A program made the translations under genes and the position numbers. A stretch of DNA of 64,000 nt from Polaribacter litorisediminis. GTDB taxonomy: Bacteria > Bacteroidota > Bacteroidia > Flavobacteriales > Flavobacteriaceae. This document shows positions 9,592 to 19,556 of this stretch, piece after piece. The notes below the pieces were generated by a model. That model was not told the DNA's origin and searched no databases. It saw only the letters and a program-made list of their open reading frames with translations. Location: NCBI RefSeq assembly GCF_019968605.1, contig NZ_CP082966.1, positions 1,599,001-1,663,000 of the forward strand. Reading direction: 5' to 3'. The number at the start of each line of letters is the position of its first letter. Position 1 is the first letter of the stretch.

Positions 9592-10169
9592 ATCTATTAT
9601 GGGGATTTTAAAAGTGAAAGATAATATTTCTTTTTAAATATTATTTACTGATTCGTTAAAACTCTTACTGATTTACTGAAAATAGCGATATATCAAGGGT
9701 TTACAGAAGGTGATATATTATTTTTTATTATATTCGGACTACCAATTGGAATGAATTAAAAAAGTCCAATTATAATCCTACAAGCTTGCCAGTACAATTT
9801 TAATAGAAGATTTATAATTTTCAGTTCTATTCGGGGGAATATTATAAGAGTATATTTTAAATCTACCTAAAATTAAAGCTGGCAAGTTTCTTTAAATACT
9901 TTTTTCTTTAAGCACTTTTTTTTAGCAACTATTTTCCATATATCTTTTAGACTACTTTTTAAATTTGTCTTTTAATTTTACAGCGTAAAATAATAGCTAC
10001 AATTACTTGGGTTATTACCTGATATTACCATGAAAAACAAAAAACATCCATCCTTTTAGCATTTTTTAGCTTTTGAAATTTACATGCTATATTTTAATAT
10101 TTTGTTCTGATGGGTTCTTAAATATTCATTTATAAATTGATTACATTTGTCATAAATTAAATAGTTTTG
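9592..10169. other. Intergenic region with a spaced inverted repeat
   Basis: No gene seen. AAGCTTGCCAG at 9782-9792 is matched 10 of 11 in inverted orientation by the segment ending GCTGGCAAGTTT at about 9878-9889, leaving a loop of about 85 bases. This could be an operator pair or a hairpin; nothing else is recognisable. Confidence 0.4.
10142..10149 (+). promoter_or_regulatory. -7 element upstream of rdgB
   Basis: TACATTTG, matching TAnnTTTG, 20 bases before the ATG at 10170. No clear -33 element. Confidence 0.4.
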
Positions 10170-10748
10170 ATGAAACTCGTCTTCGCAACCAACAACTTAA
10201 ATAAACTGAAAGAAGTACAAGAAATGTTACCGCAATCAATTCAATTACTGAGTTTAAAAGACATTAATTATTTTAATGAAGTTGAAGAAACAGCCATAAC
10301 TTTAGAAGGAAATGCAAAATTAAAAGCCAACGATATTACCATTAAATTTGGTTTTAATTGTTTTGCAGATGATACGGGTTTAGAAGTAGCAAGTTTAGAT
10401 GGCAAACCTGGAGTATATTCTGCACGTTTTGCTGGTGAACCAAGTAATTCTGAAAATAACATGCAAAAATTATTATTAGAATTAGAAAATAAAAAAACGA
10501 GAAAAGCACAATTCAGAACGGCAATCTGTTTAAATATTGACAAAAATCAATATATTTTCGAAGGAATTTGTAAAGGTGAAATTCTAAAAGAGAAACAAGG
10601 CGAAAAGGGTTTTGGATATGATCCTATTTTTAAACCAGAAGGATTTCATCAATCTTTTGCAGAAATGAGTGCTGAAGAAAAGAATAAAATTTCACATCGG
10701 GGAATTGCCATTCAAAAATTAGTCAGATTTTTAAAGAACTATAAATAA
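10170..10748 (+). CDS. rdgB: XTP/dITP diphosphatase (Ham1/RdgB family)
   Basis: House-cleaning nucleotidase removing XTP, dITP and ITP from the nucleotide pool. 192 residues from the ATG at 10170; a TTG one codon earlier is in frame but the ATG is preferred. Family signatures are [12 protein letters not shown] at the start, [21 protein letters not shown] (catalytic Asp) and [11 protein letters not shown] plus SHRG near the end. It is followed by the FecCD-type permease 50 bases downstream, probably by chance rather than function. Confidence 0.96.
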   Translation: MKLVFATNNLNKLKEVQEMLPQSIQLLSLKDINYFNEVEETAITLEGNAKLKANDITIKFGFNCFADDTGLEVASLDGKPGVYSARFAGEPSNSENNMQKLLLELENKKTRKAQFRTAICLNIDKNQYIFEGICKGEILKEKQGEKGFGYDPIFKPEGFHQSFAEMSAEEKNKISHRGIAIQKLVRFLKNYK

Positions 10749-10798
10749 GGTTTTCAGACCTCAATGATTTTATAAATCAATAGAGGATTTTCATCATA

Positions 10799-11827
10799 AT
10801 GGAACAAAAATTATACACAAAACACTTTATATTCTTATCAGTTTCGCTGGTGATTTTGTTTTTTATAAACATTAGTTTAGGCTCTGTTTCCATACCGACA
10901 AAAGAAATTATAAATTTCTTAACAGGTAATTCAACATCCAACGAAAGTTGGGATATTATTTTGTTTAATTTTAGAATTCCGAAAGCAATCACAGCTATTT
11001 TAGTGGGTTCAGGATTATCTATTTCTGGATTATTAATGCAAACCTTATTTAGAAATCCGTTAGCAGGCCCTTTTGTTTTAGGGATTTCTTCTGGCGCAAG
11101 TTTAGGCGTTGCGTTGTTAATTTTAGGTTCTTCGGTTTTTGGAGGATTTTTTCTAAGCAGTGCTGTTTCTAATTGGTCCTTACCAATTGCATCAAGTTTA
11201 GGTGCTTTTTTAGTATTATCAGCAGTAATTATTGCCGCTAATAAAGTTAAAAACACCATGTCTATTCTTATTATTGGTTTGATGTTTGGTAGTTTAACAT
11301 CGGCGGTTATTAGTGTTTTAGCGTACTTTTCTGAGGCCGCAAAAATTCAGCAATATTTATTTTGGAGTTTTGGTAGTTTAGGAAATTTATCTTGGAACGA
11401 AATCAGTGTTTTTATCATGATATATATCCTTGGCTTATTAGCAACCTTAACCATTATAAAACCTTTAAATAGTTTTTTATTAGGAGAAAATTATGCAAAA
11501 AGTTTAGGCATCAATATAAAAAAAAGTAGAATTATTATTTTATTAATTACGAGTGTATTAACGGGCGTTATTACGGCTTTTTCCGGACCTATTGCTTTTG
11601 TAGGTTTGGCGGTTCCGCATATTGCCAGGATGTTTTTCACAACCTCTAATCACAAAATATTAATTCCGGCAACGGCAATCATTGGCGCAATTATTTTGTT
11701 AATTTGTGATGCTATTGCACAATTACCAACGAGCGAGTTTACCTTACCAATTAATGCAATTACCTCTCTTTTTGGAGCACCTGTGGTTATTTGGTTATTA
11801 ATGAGAAAAAAGAAGATATTTGTATAA
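10799..11827 (+). CDS. FecCD/BtuC-family ABC transporter permease
   Basis: Inner-membrane permease of 342 residues for iron-siderophore, heme or vitamin B12 import. About nine to ten transmembrane helices; hallmark segments are GSGLSISGLLMQTLFRNPLAGPFVLGISSGA near residues 77-105, and GPIAFVGLAVPHIAR near 260. It is followed by an ABC ATPase on the same strand; no substrate-binding protein is in this window, so the substrate cannot be fixed. Confidence 0.93.
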   Translation: MEQKLYTKHFIFLSVSLVILFFINISLGSVSIPTKEIINFLTGNSTSNESWDIILFNFRIPKAITAILVGSGLSISGLLMQTLFRNPLAGPFVLGISSGASLGVALLILGSSVFGGFFLSSAVSNWSLPIASSLGAFLVLSAVIIAANKVKNTMSILIIGLMFGSLTSAVISVLAYFSEAAKIQQYLFWSFGSLGNLSWNEISVFIMIYILGLLATLTIIKPLNSFLLGENYAKSLGINIKKSRIIILLITSVLTGVITAFSGPIAFVGLAVPHIARMFFTTSNHKILIPATAIIGAIILLICDAIAQLPTSEFTLPINAITSLFGAPVVIWLLMRKKKIFV

Positions 11828-11888
11828 AATTACAAACTAATCCTCCAAGAATTAAAGGGTTAGAAAGTTGGTATAGGTAATAATAAAA

Positions 11889-12732
11889 ATGGTGAGTACT
11901 CGTATTTACAATTCAGAAAATAAACAATTACAAAATTAAACATCAAGATAAAAATATTGTCCTAAAAACTGAAAACCTAACCATAGGCTATCAATCTAAA
12001 AAAGCGCAAACTATTGTAGCTTCAAATCTTAATCTTGCTATTGAAAAAGGCAAACTAGTAACTGTTTTGGGTAAAAACGGAATTGGAAAATCTACTTTAT
12101 TAAGAACCATTTCTAAAGTACAAGAACCTTTAAACGGAAATGTTTTTATCAATACTAAAAATGTAAAAGACTTTGCTAGCAAAGAACTCGCTGCTGTTTT
12201 AAGTTTGGTGTTAACAGAACGTTTACCCGAAAGTCAAATGACTGTTTTTGAACTCGTTGCACTCGGAAGACAACCCTATACAAATTGGATTGATACACTC
12301 TCTGATCTCGATTTACAAAAAATACATTGGGCCATAGAACAAACTGAAATTGAGCATTTAAAAAATAAGTTTTTTTTTGAATTGAGTGATGGTCAGTTAC
12401 AACGTGTTTTAATTGCCAGAGCTTTGGCACAAGATACAGACCTTATTATTTTAGATGAACCCACTGCTCATTTAGATTTGCATCATACCATAAAAATATT
12501 TTCTTTACTGAAAAAATTAGTGGATGAGACTTCTAAAACCATTATTCTTTCGTCTCATGAAGTAAATTTATGCATTCAATTTGCAGATGAAATCGTTTTA
12601 TTTACCAATGAAAAAGTTCAAATAGGCACCCCAGAAACCTTAATACATGAGGACGCTTTTGATGATTTATTTCCGAAAGATATTATTAATTTTAACAGAA
12701 AATTACAACAGTTTATCATAAACAAAAAGTAA
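11889..12732 (+). CDS. ABC transporter ATPase (FecE/BtuD type), apparent N-terminal frameshift
   Basis: ATPase partner of the preceding FecCD permease. The long open frame has Walker A GKNGIGKST, signature LSDGQLQRV, Walker B LIILDEP and H-loop SSHE. Homologous sequence continues upstream in frame (VLKTENLTIGYQSKKAQTIV...) to a stop at 11893-11895, but there is no ATG, GTG or TTG before the TTG at 12067, which would delete half of Walker A. An ATG at 11889 (MVSTRIYNSENKQLQ) in another frame joins perfectly if one A of the run at about 11932-11935 is removed. So either a one-base insertion (mutation or sequence error) or an unusual start codon. The stretch is 844 bases, one more than a multiple of three. 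Confidence 0.8.
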
Positions 12733-12733
12733 T

Positions 12734-12765
12734 TTTGATTTTGCTTAAACTTTTTGTTACTTTTG
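12734..12765 (+). promoter_or_regulatory. Bacteroidota-type promoter of the M28 peptidase gene
   Basis: TTTG at 12734-12737 and TACTTTTG at 12758-12765 are separated by 20 bases, matching the -33/-7 consensus with its usual spacing. The start codon follows at 12803. Confidence 0.6.
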
Positions 12766-12802
12766 AGAACGAATCTCAAATAATTTAATACTTTTTTAAT
12801 TG

Positions 12803-13861
12803 ATGAAAAAAATACTTTATGTTGCTAGTGCTATCGCTTTTATGGCTTGTAGTTCTAGTAAAGAGGCATCTAAAAATACAGATGCAAATGTAGATCAGGC
12901 TGAAAAATATGCCGCAACAATTACTGCAAAAGAACTAGGAACACACCTTTTTACATATGCTTCAGATGAGTTTGAAGGAAGAAATACAGGTGAACCTGGT
13001 CAAAAAAAGGCAGTAGAATATTTAAAAAACTTTTATGTAACAGAAGGCATTATTTCCCCTTTAGGAGGCGATGATTATTTTCAAGAAGTACCCGCAGAAT
13101 GGATAAATAATAACACGCGAAGAGGAACTTTTAAAGATTCTGAAAACGTCGTTGCTTTTATTGAAGGAAGCGAGAAACCAGAGGAAATTATCGTGATATC
13201 TGCTCATTTAGATCATGAAGGTATCAAAAATGGTGAAATTTATAATGGTGCAGATGATGATGGCTCTGGAACTGTAGCTCTTTTAGAAATTGCACAAGCT
13301 TTTCAAATGGCTACAAAAACGGGTAAAGGTCCTAAAAGATCAATTTTATTTTTACATGTAACGGGTGAAGAAAAAGGTTTATTAGGTTCTAAATATTATG
13401 CAGATGAAGATCCTTTATTTCCATTAGCAAATACTGTTTGTAATTTAAATATTGACATGGTTGGTAGAATTGATGACCGACACAAAGCAGACCCTAATTA
13501 TGTTTATTTAATTGGTTCAGACAAATTAAGTACAGAATTGCACGAGTTGTCTGAGGCAGTGAATAAAAAATATATGAACATTAATCTAGATTATAAATAT
13601 AATGATGAAAATGATCCTAATCGTTTTTATTACAGATCAGATCATTACAACTTTGCAAAAAACAATGTGCCCATTATTTTTTACTTTAATGGTACGCATG
13701 CAGATTACCATAGACCGACCGACACTCCAGACAAAATTAATTATGAGTTGTTAGAAAACAGAGCTCGTTTGGTTTTTCATACAGCTTGGGAAGTTGCTAA
13801 TAAAGAAACTAGAATTATAGCTGATAAAGCGGAAGTTAAAGAAGCATCAACAGGAAAATAA
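12803..13861 (+). CDS. M28-family zinc aminopeptidase, lipoprotein
   Basis: Probable periplasm- or surface-facing metallopeptidase. Signal MKKILYVASAIAFMAC gives a lipidated cysteine. The two-zinc ligand set of the M28 family is visible in order: SAHLDHEG (His), NGADDDGSGT (Asp), TGEEKGLLGS (catalytic Glu and ligand Glu), NIDMVGR (Asp) and THADYHRPTDTPDKI (His). 352 residues from the ATG at 12803 (an in-frame TTG one codon earlier is ignored). It has its own promoter and terminator, so it is probably monocistronic. Substrate unknown. Confidence 0.93.
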   Translation: MKKILYVASAIAFMACSSSKEASKNTDANVDQAEKYAATITAKELGTHLFTYASDEFEGRNTGEPGQKKAVEYLKNFYVTEGIISPLGGDDYFQEVPAEWINNNTRRGTFKDSENVVAFIEGSEKPEEIIVISAHLDHEGIKNGEIYNGADDDGSGTVALLEIAQAFQMATKTGKGPKRSILFLHVTGEEKGLLGSKYYADEDPLFPLANTVCNLNIDMVGRIDDRHKADPNYVYLIGSDKLSTELHELSEAVNKKYMNINLDYKYNDENDPNRFYYRSDHYNFAKNNVPIIFYFNGTHADYHRPTDTPDKINYELLENRARLVFHTAWEVANKETRIIADKAEVKEASTGK

Positions 13862-13884
13862 TTTTCTTTTTTTCTAAATATTTT

Positions 13885-13920
13885 AAACCAAGTGATGAAA
13901 ATTACTTGGTTTTTTGTTTT
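13885..13920 (+). terminator. Rho-independent terminator of the M28 gene
   Basis: AAACCAAGT and ACTTGGTTT form a 9-bp stem followed by a T-rich tract, 24 bases after the stop codon. Confidence 0.8.
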
Positions 13921-13978
13921 AATCAACAGTAATCTTACCTTTATTTTGATCTAACAAAAGAACATCAAAATGGCGGAC

Positions 13979-14059
13979 TAATACCATCTGCAACTTGAAT
14001 TTACCATAATAAAACACCCTTTTTTCTTTTACGGTAAATTCAAATCATAAATGGTATAA
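13979..14059. repeat. Long imperfect inverted repeat
   Basis: Arms 13979-14005 and 14033-14059 match at 21 of 27 positions; the inner 11 bp (TTGAATTTACC / GGTAAATTCAA) are perfect, with a 27-base loop. It lies in the 578-base gap between the M28 gene and msrA, which holds nothing else recognisable. It could be a structured RNA, a palindromic intergenic repeat or an element end. Confidence 0.6.
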
Positions 14060-14439
14060 ATTCGTTTCAATTGGTGTCACATTTAAATATGATATACCGC
14101 TTTACATGGACATTCAATCAACATTAAGATCTAATTTAAAGTAATAATCTACGAACTTCTATTCAATTATTTGAAGAGTTTTAATTTACATAAACATTCG
14201 CTTTGTACTAAAATGATGCTCAGGATAAAATTCGTTTTTAGCACAACAAAAGGATACCCAAATTTCATCATGCAAATAGGTTAAGAAATATTTTTTAATT
14301 TTATTCTCTCTGCTCTAATCCAATAAAAAATAGAGAAACTAATTCTAAATTTAATGGTAATGAGCATAACAAATTGAACGAAAATACAACTGCAGATATG
14401 TAAAATAAAATTTAAAAATAGGAGTCTGACTAAATAGTT

Positions 14440-15096
14440 CTAATGCTTATTTTCCTTCAACAATTCAGGAAACTTACTTTTAAACTTATTTAATCTAGGT
14501 ACAGAAACTGCTTTTACATAGCCTTGATTTGGGTTTCTTCTTTCAAAATCTTGGTGATATTCTTCAGCCTTATAAAATTCAGTAAACTTGGTAACCTCTG
14601 TCACTATTTTACCATTGTATTTTTCTACATTTAATTTGGCAATCGCATCGTCTATAATTTTCTTTTCAGAAGCATTGGAATAAAAAGCAATAGAACGATA
14701 TTGGGTTCCATAATCTGGATGTTGCCCGTTTACAGTGGTTGGATCATGAGAACCAAAAAAAACTGTAACTAAAGTTTCGAAACTCACTTTTTTAGGATTG
14801 TAATATACAGCAACAGTTTCTGCATGCCCCGTTCTTCCTGTTCCGATTGATTGGTACGTAGGATTTTTTGTTTGTCCGCCCGCATAACCAGAAACGGCTT
14901 CCTCTACTCCTATTACACTTTCAAAAATAGCTTCTACACACCAAAAACAACCACTAGCAAAATATGCGATTTGAGTATTTTCTGAAGGAATGTAAAGTGG
15001 CTTTTCTTTTATGGAATCTTCCTTTTTAGAGAAACCCAAACAAGAAATTAATAGGAGAGATATTGCAATGGTAAAAAATGGTTTTATAAATTTCAT
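14440..15096 (-). CDS. msrA: Peptide-methionine (S)-S-oxide reductase, exported
   Basis: Reduces methionine-S-sulfoxide in proteins. 218 residues beginning with a lipoprotein-like signal MKFIKPFFTIAISLLLISC, so it acts outside the cytoplasm. The catalytic motif GCFWCVEAIFE is followed by the canonical GVEEAVSGYAGG, GRTGHAETV, and the FFGSHDPTTVNGQ and YGTQYRS blocks. The C-terminal part is short and lacks an MsrB fusion. It is isolated, with about 350 bases to dnaX on the other strand. Confidence 0.95.
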   Translation of the reverse strand: MKFIKPFFTIAISLLLISCLGFSKKEDSIKEKPLYIPSENTQIAYFASGCFWCVEAIFESVIGVEEAVSGYAGGQTKNPTYQSIGTGRTGHAETVAVYYNPKKVSFETLVTVFFGSHDPTTVNGQHPDYGTQYRSIAFYSNASEKKIIDDAIAKLNVEKYNGKIVTEVTKFTEFYKAEEYHQDFERRNPNQGYVKAVSVPRLNKFKSKFPELLKENKH

Positions 15097-15447
15097 AGTA
15101 TCATTAGTTTTTAAATGAATTGTGTTAAATTTTAGTTTTCAAGTTGATTTCATTACCAGATATCTATTCAAATCTTCCGAAAACTATATAAAAAGCTCGA
15201 ATTCCATAAACCAGATATACTAGCATTTGCTAATTTTCTATTATAAAATTTGCACCAAGAAAAAGCGAATATCTTCTTGGCACAAATTTCCGAACTTTTA
15301 ATCCGATAAAAAAACTCGAATCATTTTTTTTGTCGCAATTACATACCACTTTATACAATTTGTTTACAACTTTAGCATTTTATTAAGAAACCATCTTGTA
15401 AAACAGTAAGTAGATACTTATTTTTGTGACTAAATCTAAATAAATAA
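15097..15447. other. Divergent intergenic region msrA/dnaX with dnaX promoter
   Basis: No gene seen. A promoter for dnaX is likely at 15395-15426 on the plus strand: CTTG, 20 bases, then TATTTTTG, ending 21 bases before the ATG. Confidence 0.5.
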
Positions 15448-17136
15448 ATGGAGCATTTTATAGTTTCTGCACGTAAATACCGTCCTCAAAATTTTGTGGA
15501 TGTTGTTGGGCAACAAGCCATTACAAACACGTTAGATAATGCTATAAAAAATAATCATTTAGCGCAAGCGCTATTATTTACAGGTCCGCGTGGTGTTGGG
15601 AAAACTTCTTGTGCTAGAATTTTAGCAAAGAAAATTAACCAGCAAAATGCTGAACTTTCTGAAGATGAAGATTTTGCATTTAATATTTTTGAATTGGATG
15701 CAGCTTCTAATAATTCTGTGGATGATATTCGGAGTTTAACAGACCAAGTTCGTATTCCGCCACAAACTGGACAATATAAAATATACATTATTGATGAAGT
15801 TCATATGCTCTCTGCATCTGCATTTAATGCTTTTTTAAAAACTTTAGAGGAACCACCTGCACATGCTATTTTTATTTTAGCAACTACAGAAAAACACAAA
15901 ATAATTCCGACTATTTTATCTCGTTGCCAAATTTTTGATTTTAAGCGAATTGGTGTTTTAGATGCTAAAAACTATCTAAAAATTATTTGTGAAAAAGAAG
16001 GAATAACAGCAGAAGATGATGCGTTGCATATTATTGCTCAGAAAGCAGATGGTGCCATGCGAGATGCACTTTCTATTTTCGATAGAGTGGTTAGTTTTTC
16101 TGGAAAAAACTTAACGCGACAAGCGGTTACGGAAAATCTGAATGTATTAGATTACGATACGTATTTTAATATGACAGATTTGTTGTTAAACAATAAAATT
16201 CCGGAAGTTCTAAATGCCTTCAATACGGTTTTAGCGAAGGGCTTTGAAGGACATCATTTTATAAACGGATTGGCTAGTCATTTTAGAGATTTATTAGTGG
16301 CTAAAGATAAAATAACCATAGAATTATTAGAAGTTGGTGATGCCGCTAAAAAGAAATATTTAACGCAGTCAATAAAAGCAAGCATTCCTTTTTTAATGCA
16401 AGCTATTCACAAAGCAAATGATTGCGATTTAAACTATAGGGCGAGTAAAAATAAACGATTGCTGGTCGAGTTAACTTTAATGCAGATTGCCTCTATCACT
16501 TTTGATGGAGAAAAAAAAAAGCCAGCTAATTACATAATTCCAGCAACATTTTTTCAAGCACTTTCTCCTGCACCAAAGAAGATTATAAAAATTGTTCAGA
16601 AAAAAGTTGCACCTTTAGAAACTCAAAAACTTTCAGAACAAAAACCAAAACTAGAAAAACCGGTTCTAAAGTCTGCCCAAAGACGCACATCATCACTTTC
16701 TTTAAAAAGTATCCATCAGAAAAAAGTAGTAAAAAAATCTGTTGTTGAAGAAAATTTTGACAATCACCCAAAAGATTCTTTTACAGAAAAACAATTACAA
16801 GATCTTTGGATATCTTATATCACTTTTCTTCAGCAAAAGGGAGAAAGAAGTATCGCTTCTATTTTTGCCACTGATGTTCCTAAATTAGAACCTAATTTTA
16901 AAGTTTCTTTTTCAGTGCCGAATAAATTAATGGAAGAACAGTTTAGAAAAGGAAGACCAAAATTATTGAATTTTCTGCGTAAAAAATTGAATAACTACGG
17001 AATTGATATTTTTGTTAAACTTAATGAAACCATTGAAAAAAAGTTTGCCTATACACCTTTAGAAAAGTTTAATAAAATGAAAGAAGTGAATCCGTTATTA
17101 GAAAAATTACGTCAAACTTTTGAGTTAGACTTGTAA
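15448..17136 (+). CDS. dnaX: DNA polymerase III subunit gamma/tau
   Basis: Clamp-loader ATPase of the replisome. The AAA+ core has Walker A GPRGVGKT, Walker B YIIDEVH, and the SRC sensor (TILSRCQIFDF). Between Walker A and the Walker B region, where most bacteria carry a four-cysteine zinc module, this protein has QQNAELSEDEDFAFNIF with no cysteines. After residue ~370 comes a lysine-rich linker and a C-terminal tau-like domain. 562 residues, shorter than E. coli tau but typical for flavobacteria. No slippery-sequence frameshift product is evident. Confidence 0.95.
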   Translation: MEHFIVSARKYRPQNFVDVVGQQAITNTLDNAIKNNHLAQALLFTGPRGVGKTSCARILAKKINQQNAELSEDEDFAFNIFELDAASNNSVDDIRSLTDQVRIPPQTGQYKIYIIDEVHMLSASAFNAFLKTLEEPPAHAIFILATTEKHKIIPTILSRCQIFDFKRIGVLDAKNYLKIICEKEGITAEDDALHIIAQKADGAMRDALSIFDRVVSFSGKNLTRQAVTENLNVLDYDTYFNMTDLLLNNKIPEVLNAFNTVLAKGFEGHHFINGLASHFRDLLVAKDKITIELLEVGDAAKKKYLTQSIKASIPFLMQAIHKANDCDLNYRASKNKRLLVELTLMQIASITFDGEKKKPANYIIPATFFQALSPAPKKIIKIVQKKVAPLETQKLSEQKPKLEKPVLKSAQRRTSSLSLKSIHQKKVVKKSVVEENFDNHPKDSFTEKQLQDLWISYITFLQQKGERSIASIFATDVPKLEPNFKVSFSVPNKLMEEQFRKGRPKLLNFLRKKLNNYGIDIFVKLNETIEKKFAYTPLEKFNKMKEVNPLLEKLRQTFELDL

Positions 17137-17174
17137 CAAAAATGTATAGGACTATTAGATTTAAAAAAAGTGGC

Positions 17175-19004
17175 TTATTTTTCTTGAAAATCCATTTCTT
17201 TGCCCAAATAAGACAATACCAAATCTTTCATTTCTAATCCAAGTTTTTCAAACTCTGCAATTAAAAGAATATCGTCACCTTTTTCAATGAACAATGGAAT
17301 TGATTTTTCTTCTTTTCCCAAAAGTTTAATGGCATTCTGATATTCTTCTTTAGAGTTAATACTAACCTCATGAATTACAGGGCTTTCCCTAAAAGCCTCA
17401 CTTAAATTAATAAAATCATCATTGGGTGTAAAAAATGTTTTTCTTTGCTCATCCGTTGCATTTTTAGCTTCAACAGAAGATGCTATTTTATAAGCACCAT
17501 GTTCTCCAAAATCTTTAGAAAAATTCATGATGGCATGGTTATTTACTGCATCACTACCCGAAATGGCTATTAAATAACCAACATCATTTAACTCTATATT
17601 ATCCGTTAAATTATCATCATAGATATCCATGATAATCGCTTCTAAATCCTCTTCTAGAGCTTGCTCAATAAAATACTTATTCGAATCAATTAATACAATA
17701 CGTTTCCCTTTATCTCTTAAATATCCGGCAATTAGTCTAGAAGGATTTGAAGCACCTACAAATAAAATTGCATCTGAACTCTTTAAAAACACGCCTACCA
17801 TTTTCGCAAATAATCTAGCTGTGGTAGCATTTAATAATACGGTTCCTAATACAATCATAAACACCAAAGGGGTAATATATTCAGCACCTTCCACGCCTTC
17901 TTTTAAAAGTTTACTTCCAAATAATGAGGCAATTCCTGCTGCTACAATTCCTCTTGGACCTACCCAACTAATAAATAATTTTTCATTTAATTTTAATTTT
18001 GAATTCATGGTACTTGCAAAAACGGCTAAAGGTCTAATTACAAAAACAATAATCGCAAACAAAGTAGCAGTTTTCCAGGTATATAAAAGCATTAAATCAT
18101 TCATATTAATGTTTGCTGCGAGCAAGATAAATAGAATTGAAATCAATAATACGCTTAAAGATTCTTTAAAATAAAGCAATTCTTTTAAGTTTTTTAATTT
18201 TCCGTTTCCTAAAACCATTCCCATTACCACGACTGCTAAAAGGCCTGATTCATGAGCAAAAACCTCTGATTCTACAAAAACCAATAAAACAGTTGATAAA
18301 GAAACTACATTTAATAAATAATGAGGAATCAATTTTTTATTAATTGCATACGCCAATGCATGGGCAAATGTAAAACCAAAAGTTGTACCGAATAACAAGA
18401 TTTTACCAAATTCAATTAAAGCTGTTTTGGTAAAACCGCCGCCACCGCCAACACTAATAAACTCAAAAACTAAAACGGCAACCAACGCTCCTATAGGATC
18501 AATTAAAATGCCTTCCCATTTTAAAACAGTAGAAATATCTCTTTTTAATGGAATATTTCTTAAAATTGGTGTGATTACAGTAGGACCTGTAACAATGATT
18601 AAACCTGCAAAAAGAAAGGAAAGATCCCAACCTAAATCAAAAATATAATGTGCTAAAATACCTGCGCCAAAAAATGTAATTGCCGATCCTAAAGTAATTA
18701 ATTTTGTGATTACAGGACCTACATTTTTAATTTCACTTCTTTTTAAAGTCAATCCGCCTTCAAAAAGAATGATACTAATTGCTAAAGAAACAAAATAATA
18801 CAAACTCTCTCCAGGAAACAATCCTTTTTCACCGTTCCAAACAGGTTCTATCCATTTAGTGCCATCTTCGCTAAAATAAGTAGCAGCAATTGGTCCAACC
18901 AGTAATCCTATTAATATTAAAGGTAATATTGCCGGAATTTTTAGCTTCCATGCAACCCATTGTGCCAATATTCCTAAAATAATAATTCCTGCTAATTCTA
19001 TCAT
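17175..19004 (-). CDS. Cation:proton antiporter (CPA1/NhaP-like) with C-terminal nucleotide-binding domain
   Basis: Inner-membrane Na+ or K+/H+ exchanger of 609 residues. About twelve helices occupy residues 1-400, including FEGGLTLKRSEI and the GPTVITPILRNIPL segment, and WVGPRGIVAAGIASLFG. A TrkA-N-like Rossmann domain follows from about 415 (AILFVGASNPSRLIAGYL ... RIVLIDSN). Ion preference cannot be told. It is divergent from the second antiporter at 19557, with MITE copy 2 in the shared upstream region. Confidence 0.88.
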   Translation of the reverse strand: MIELAGIIILGILAQWVAWKLKIPAILPLILIGLLVGPIAATYFSEDGTKWIEPVWNGEKGLFPGESLYYFVSLAISIILFEGGLTLKRSEIKNVGPVITKLITLGSAITFFGAGILAHYIFDLGWDLSFLFAGLIIVTGPTVITPILRNIPLKRDISTVLKWEGILIDPIGALVAVLVFEFISVGGGGGFTKTALIEFGKILLFGTTFGFTFAHALAYAINKKLIPHYLLNVVSLSTVLLVFVESEVFAHESGLLAVVVMGMVLGNGKLKNLKELLYFKESLSVLLISILFILLAANINMNDLMLLYTWKTATLFAIIVFVIRPLAVFASTMNSKLKLNEKLFISWVGPRGIVAAGIASLFGSKLLKEGVEGAEYITPLVFMIVLGTVLLNATTARLFAKMVGVFLKSSDAILFVGASNPSRLIAGYLRDKGKRIVLIDSNKYFIEQALEEDLEAIIMDIYDDNLTDNIELNDVGYLIAISGSDAVNNHAIMNFSKDFGEHGAYKIASSVEAKNATDEQRKTFFTPNDDFINLSEAFRESPVIHEVSINSKEEYQNAIKLLGKEEKSIPLFIEKGDDILLIAEFEKLGLEMKDLVLSYLGKEMDFQEK

Positions 19005-19212
19005 ATTTTTAAATCCTTATGAATTGCTAAATTTAAGCATGTTTAGCCATCTTTAAAATTAAATTCAAAGTTTTTTTCTTAATCACAAAGATTATCAACA
19101 AAACAATCAAAATTATAAACAAGTTATTATTTGTTGAAATTTAATAAAACAACTATTCGTTTCGGTTAAGTATAAAATGAACAGGATCTTAGAACATTTA
19201 TTATTTTAATTT

Positions 19213-19438
19213 TAGTGTTGTCCGATTAAAATTAGCTAAAGAGTTTTAAAGTATTGATAGTATTGATTTTCAAGAGCTTTTAAAGTAGTACACCTTGCTT
19301 TTAAAACCGCTTTAGAATTTATGATGCATCGAAAAATTTAAAATCATAATAATATTTTTTTCAGTTAGTTACAGCCAAGTCTTTGTTCTTGATTCTAACA
19401 GCGAAAGCGGTCTTTTTATCTTTTATCAGACAACAATG
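19213..19438. mobile_element. MITE copy 2 (about 226 bp, inverted relative to copies 1 and 3)
   Basis: Starts TAGTGTTGTCCGAT and ends ATCAGACAACAATG, the latter with one substitution in the terminal repeat. Flanks are TTTTAATTT (19204-19212) and ATTTAATTT (19439-19447), a 9-bp duplication with one mismatch. It sits in the divergent promoter region of the two antiporter genes. Its decayed end and flanks suggest the oldest insertion of the three. Confidence 0.82.
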
Positions 19439-19556
19439 ATTTAATTTACTGGTATTATTTAAAGATTGGAACTTTCTATGATTATAAAGAAGAATAATTT
19501 GCGCAACACTGTTTAATTTATATCTTTAGCTTTTAGCTTTACCAAAACAAACTTGA

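Noticed and set aside
10749-11259. Minus-strand frame of 160 codons opposite the FecCD permease
   Set aside because: Proline/lysine-rich shadow of a clearly conserved plus-strand permease gene.
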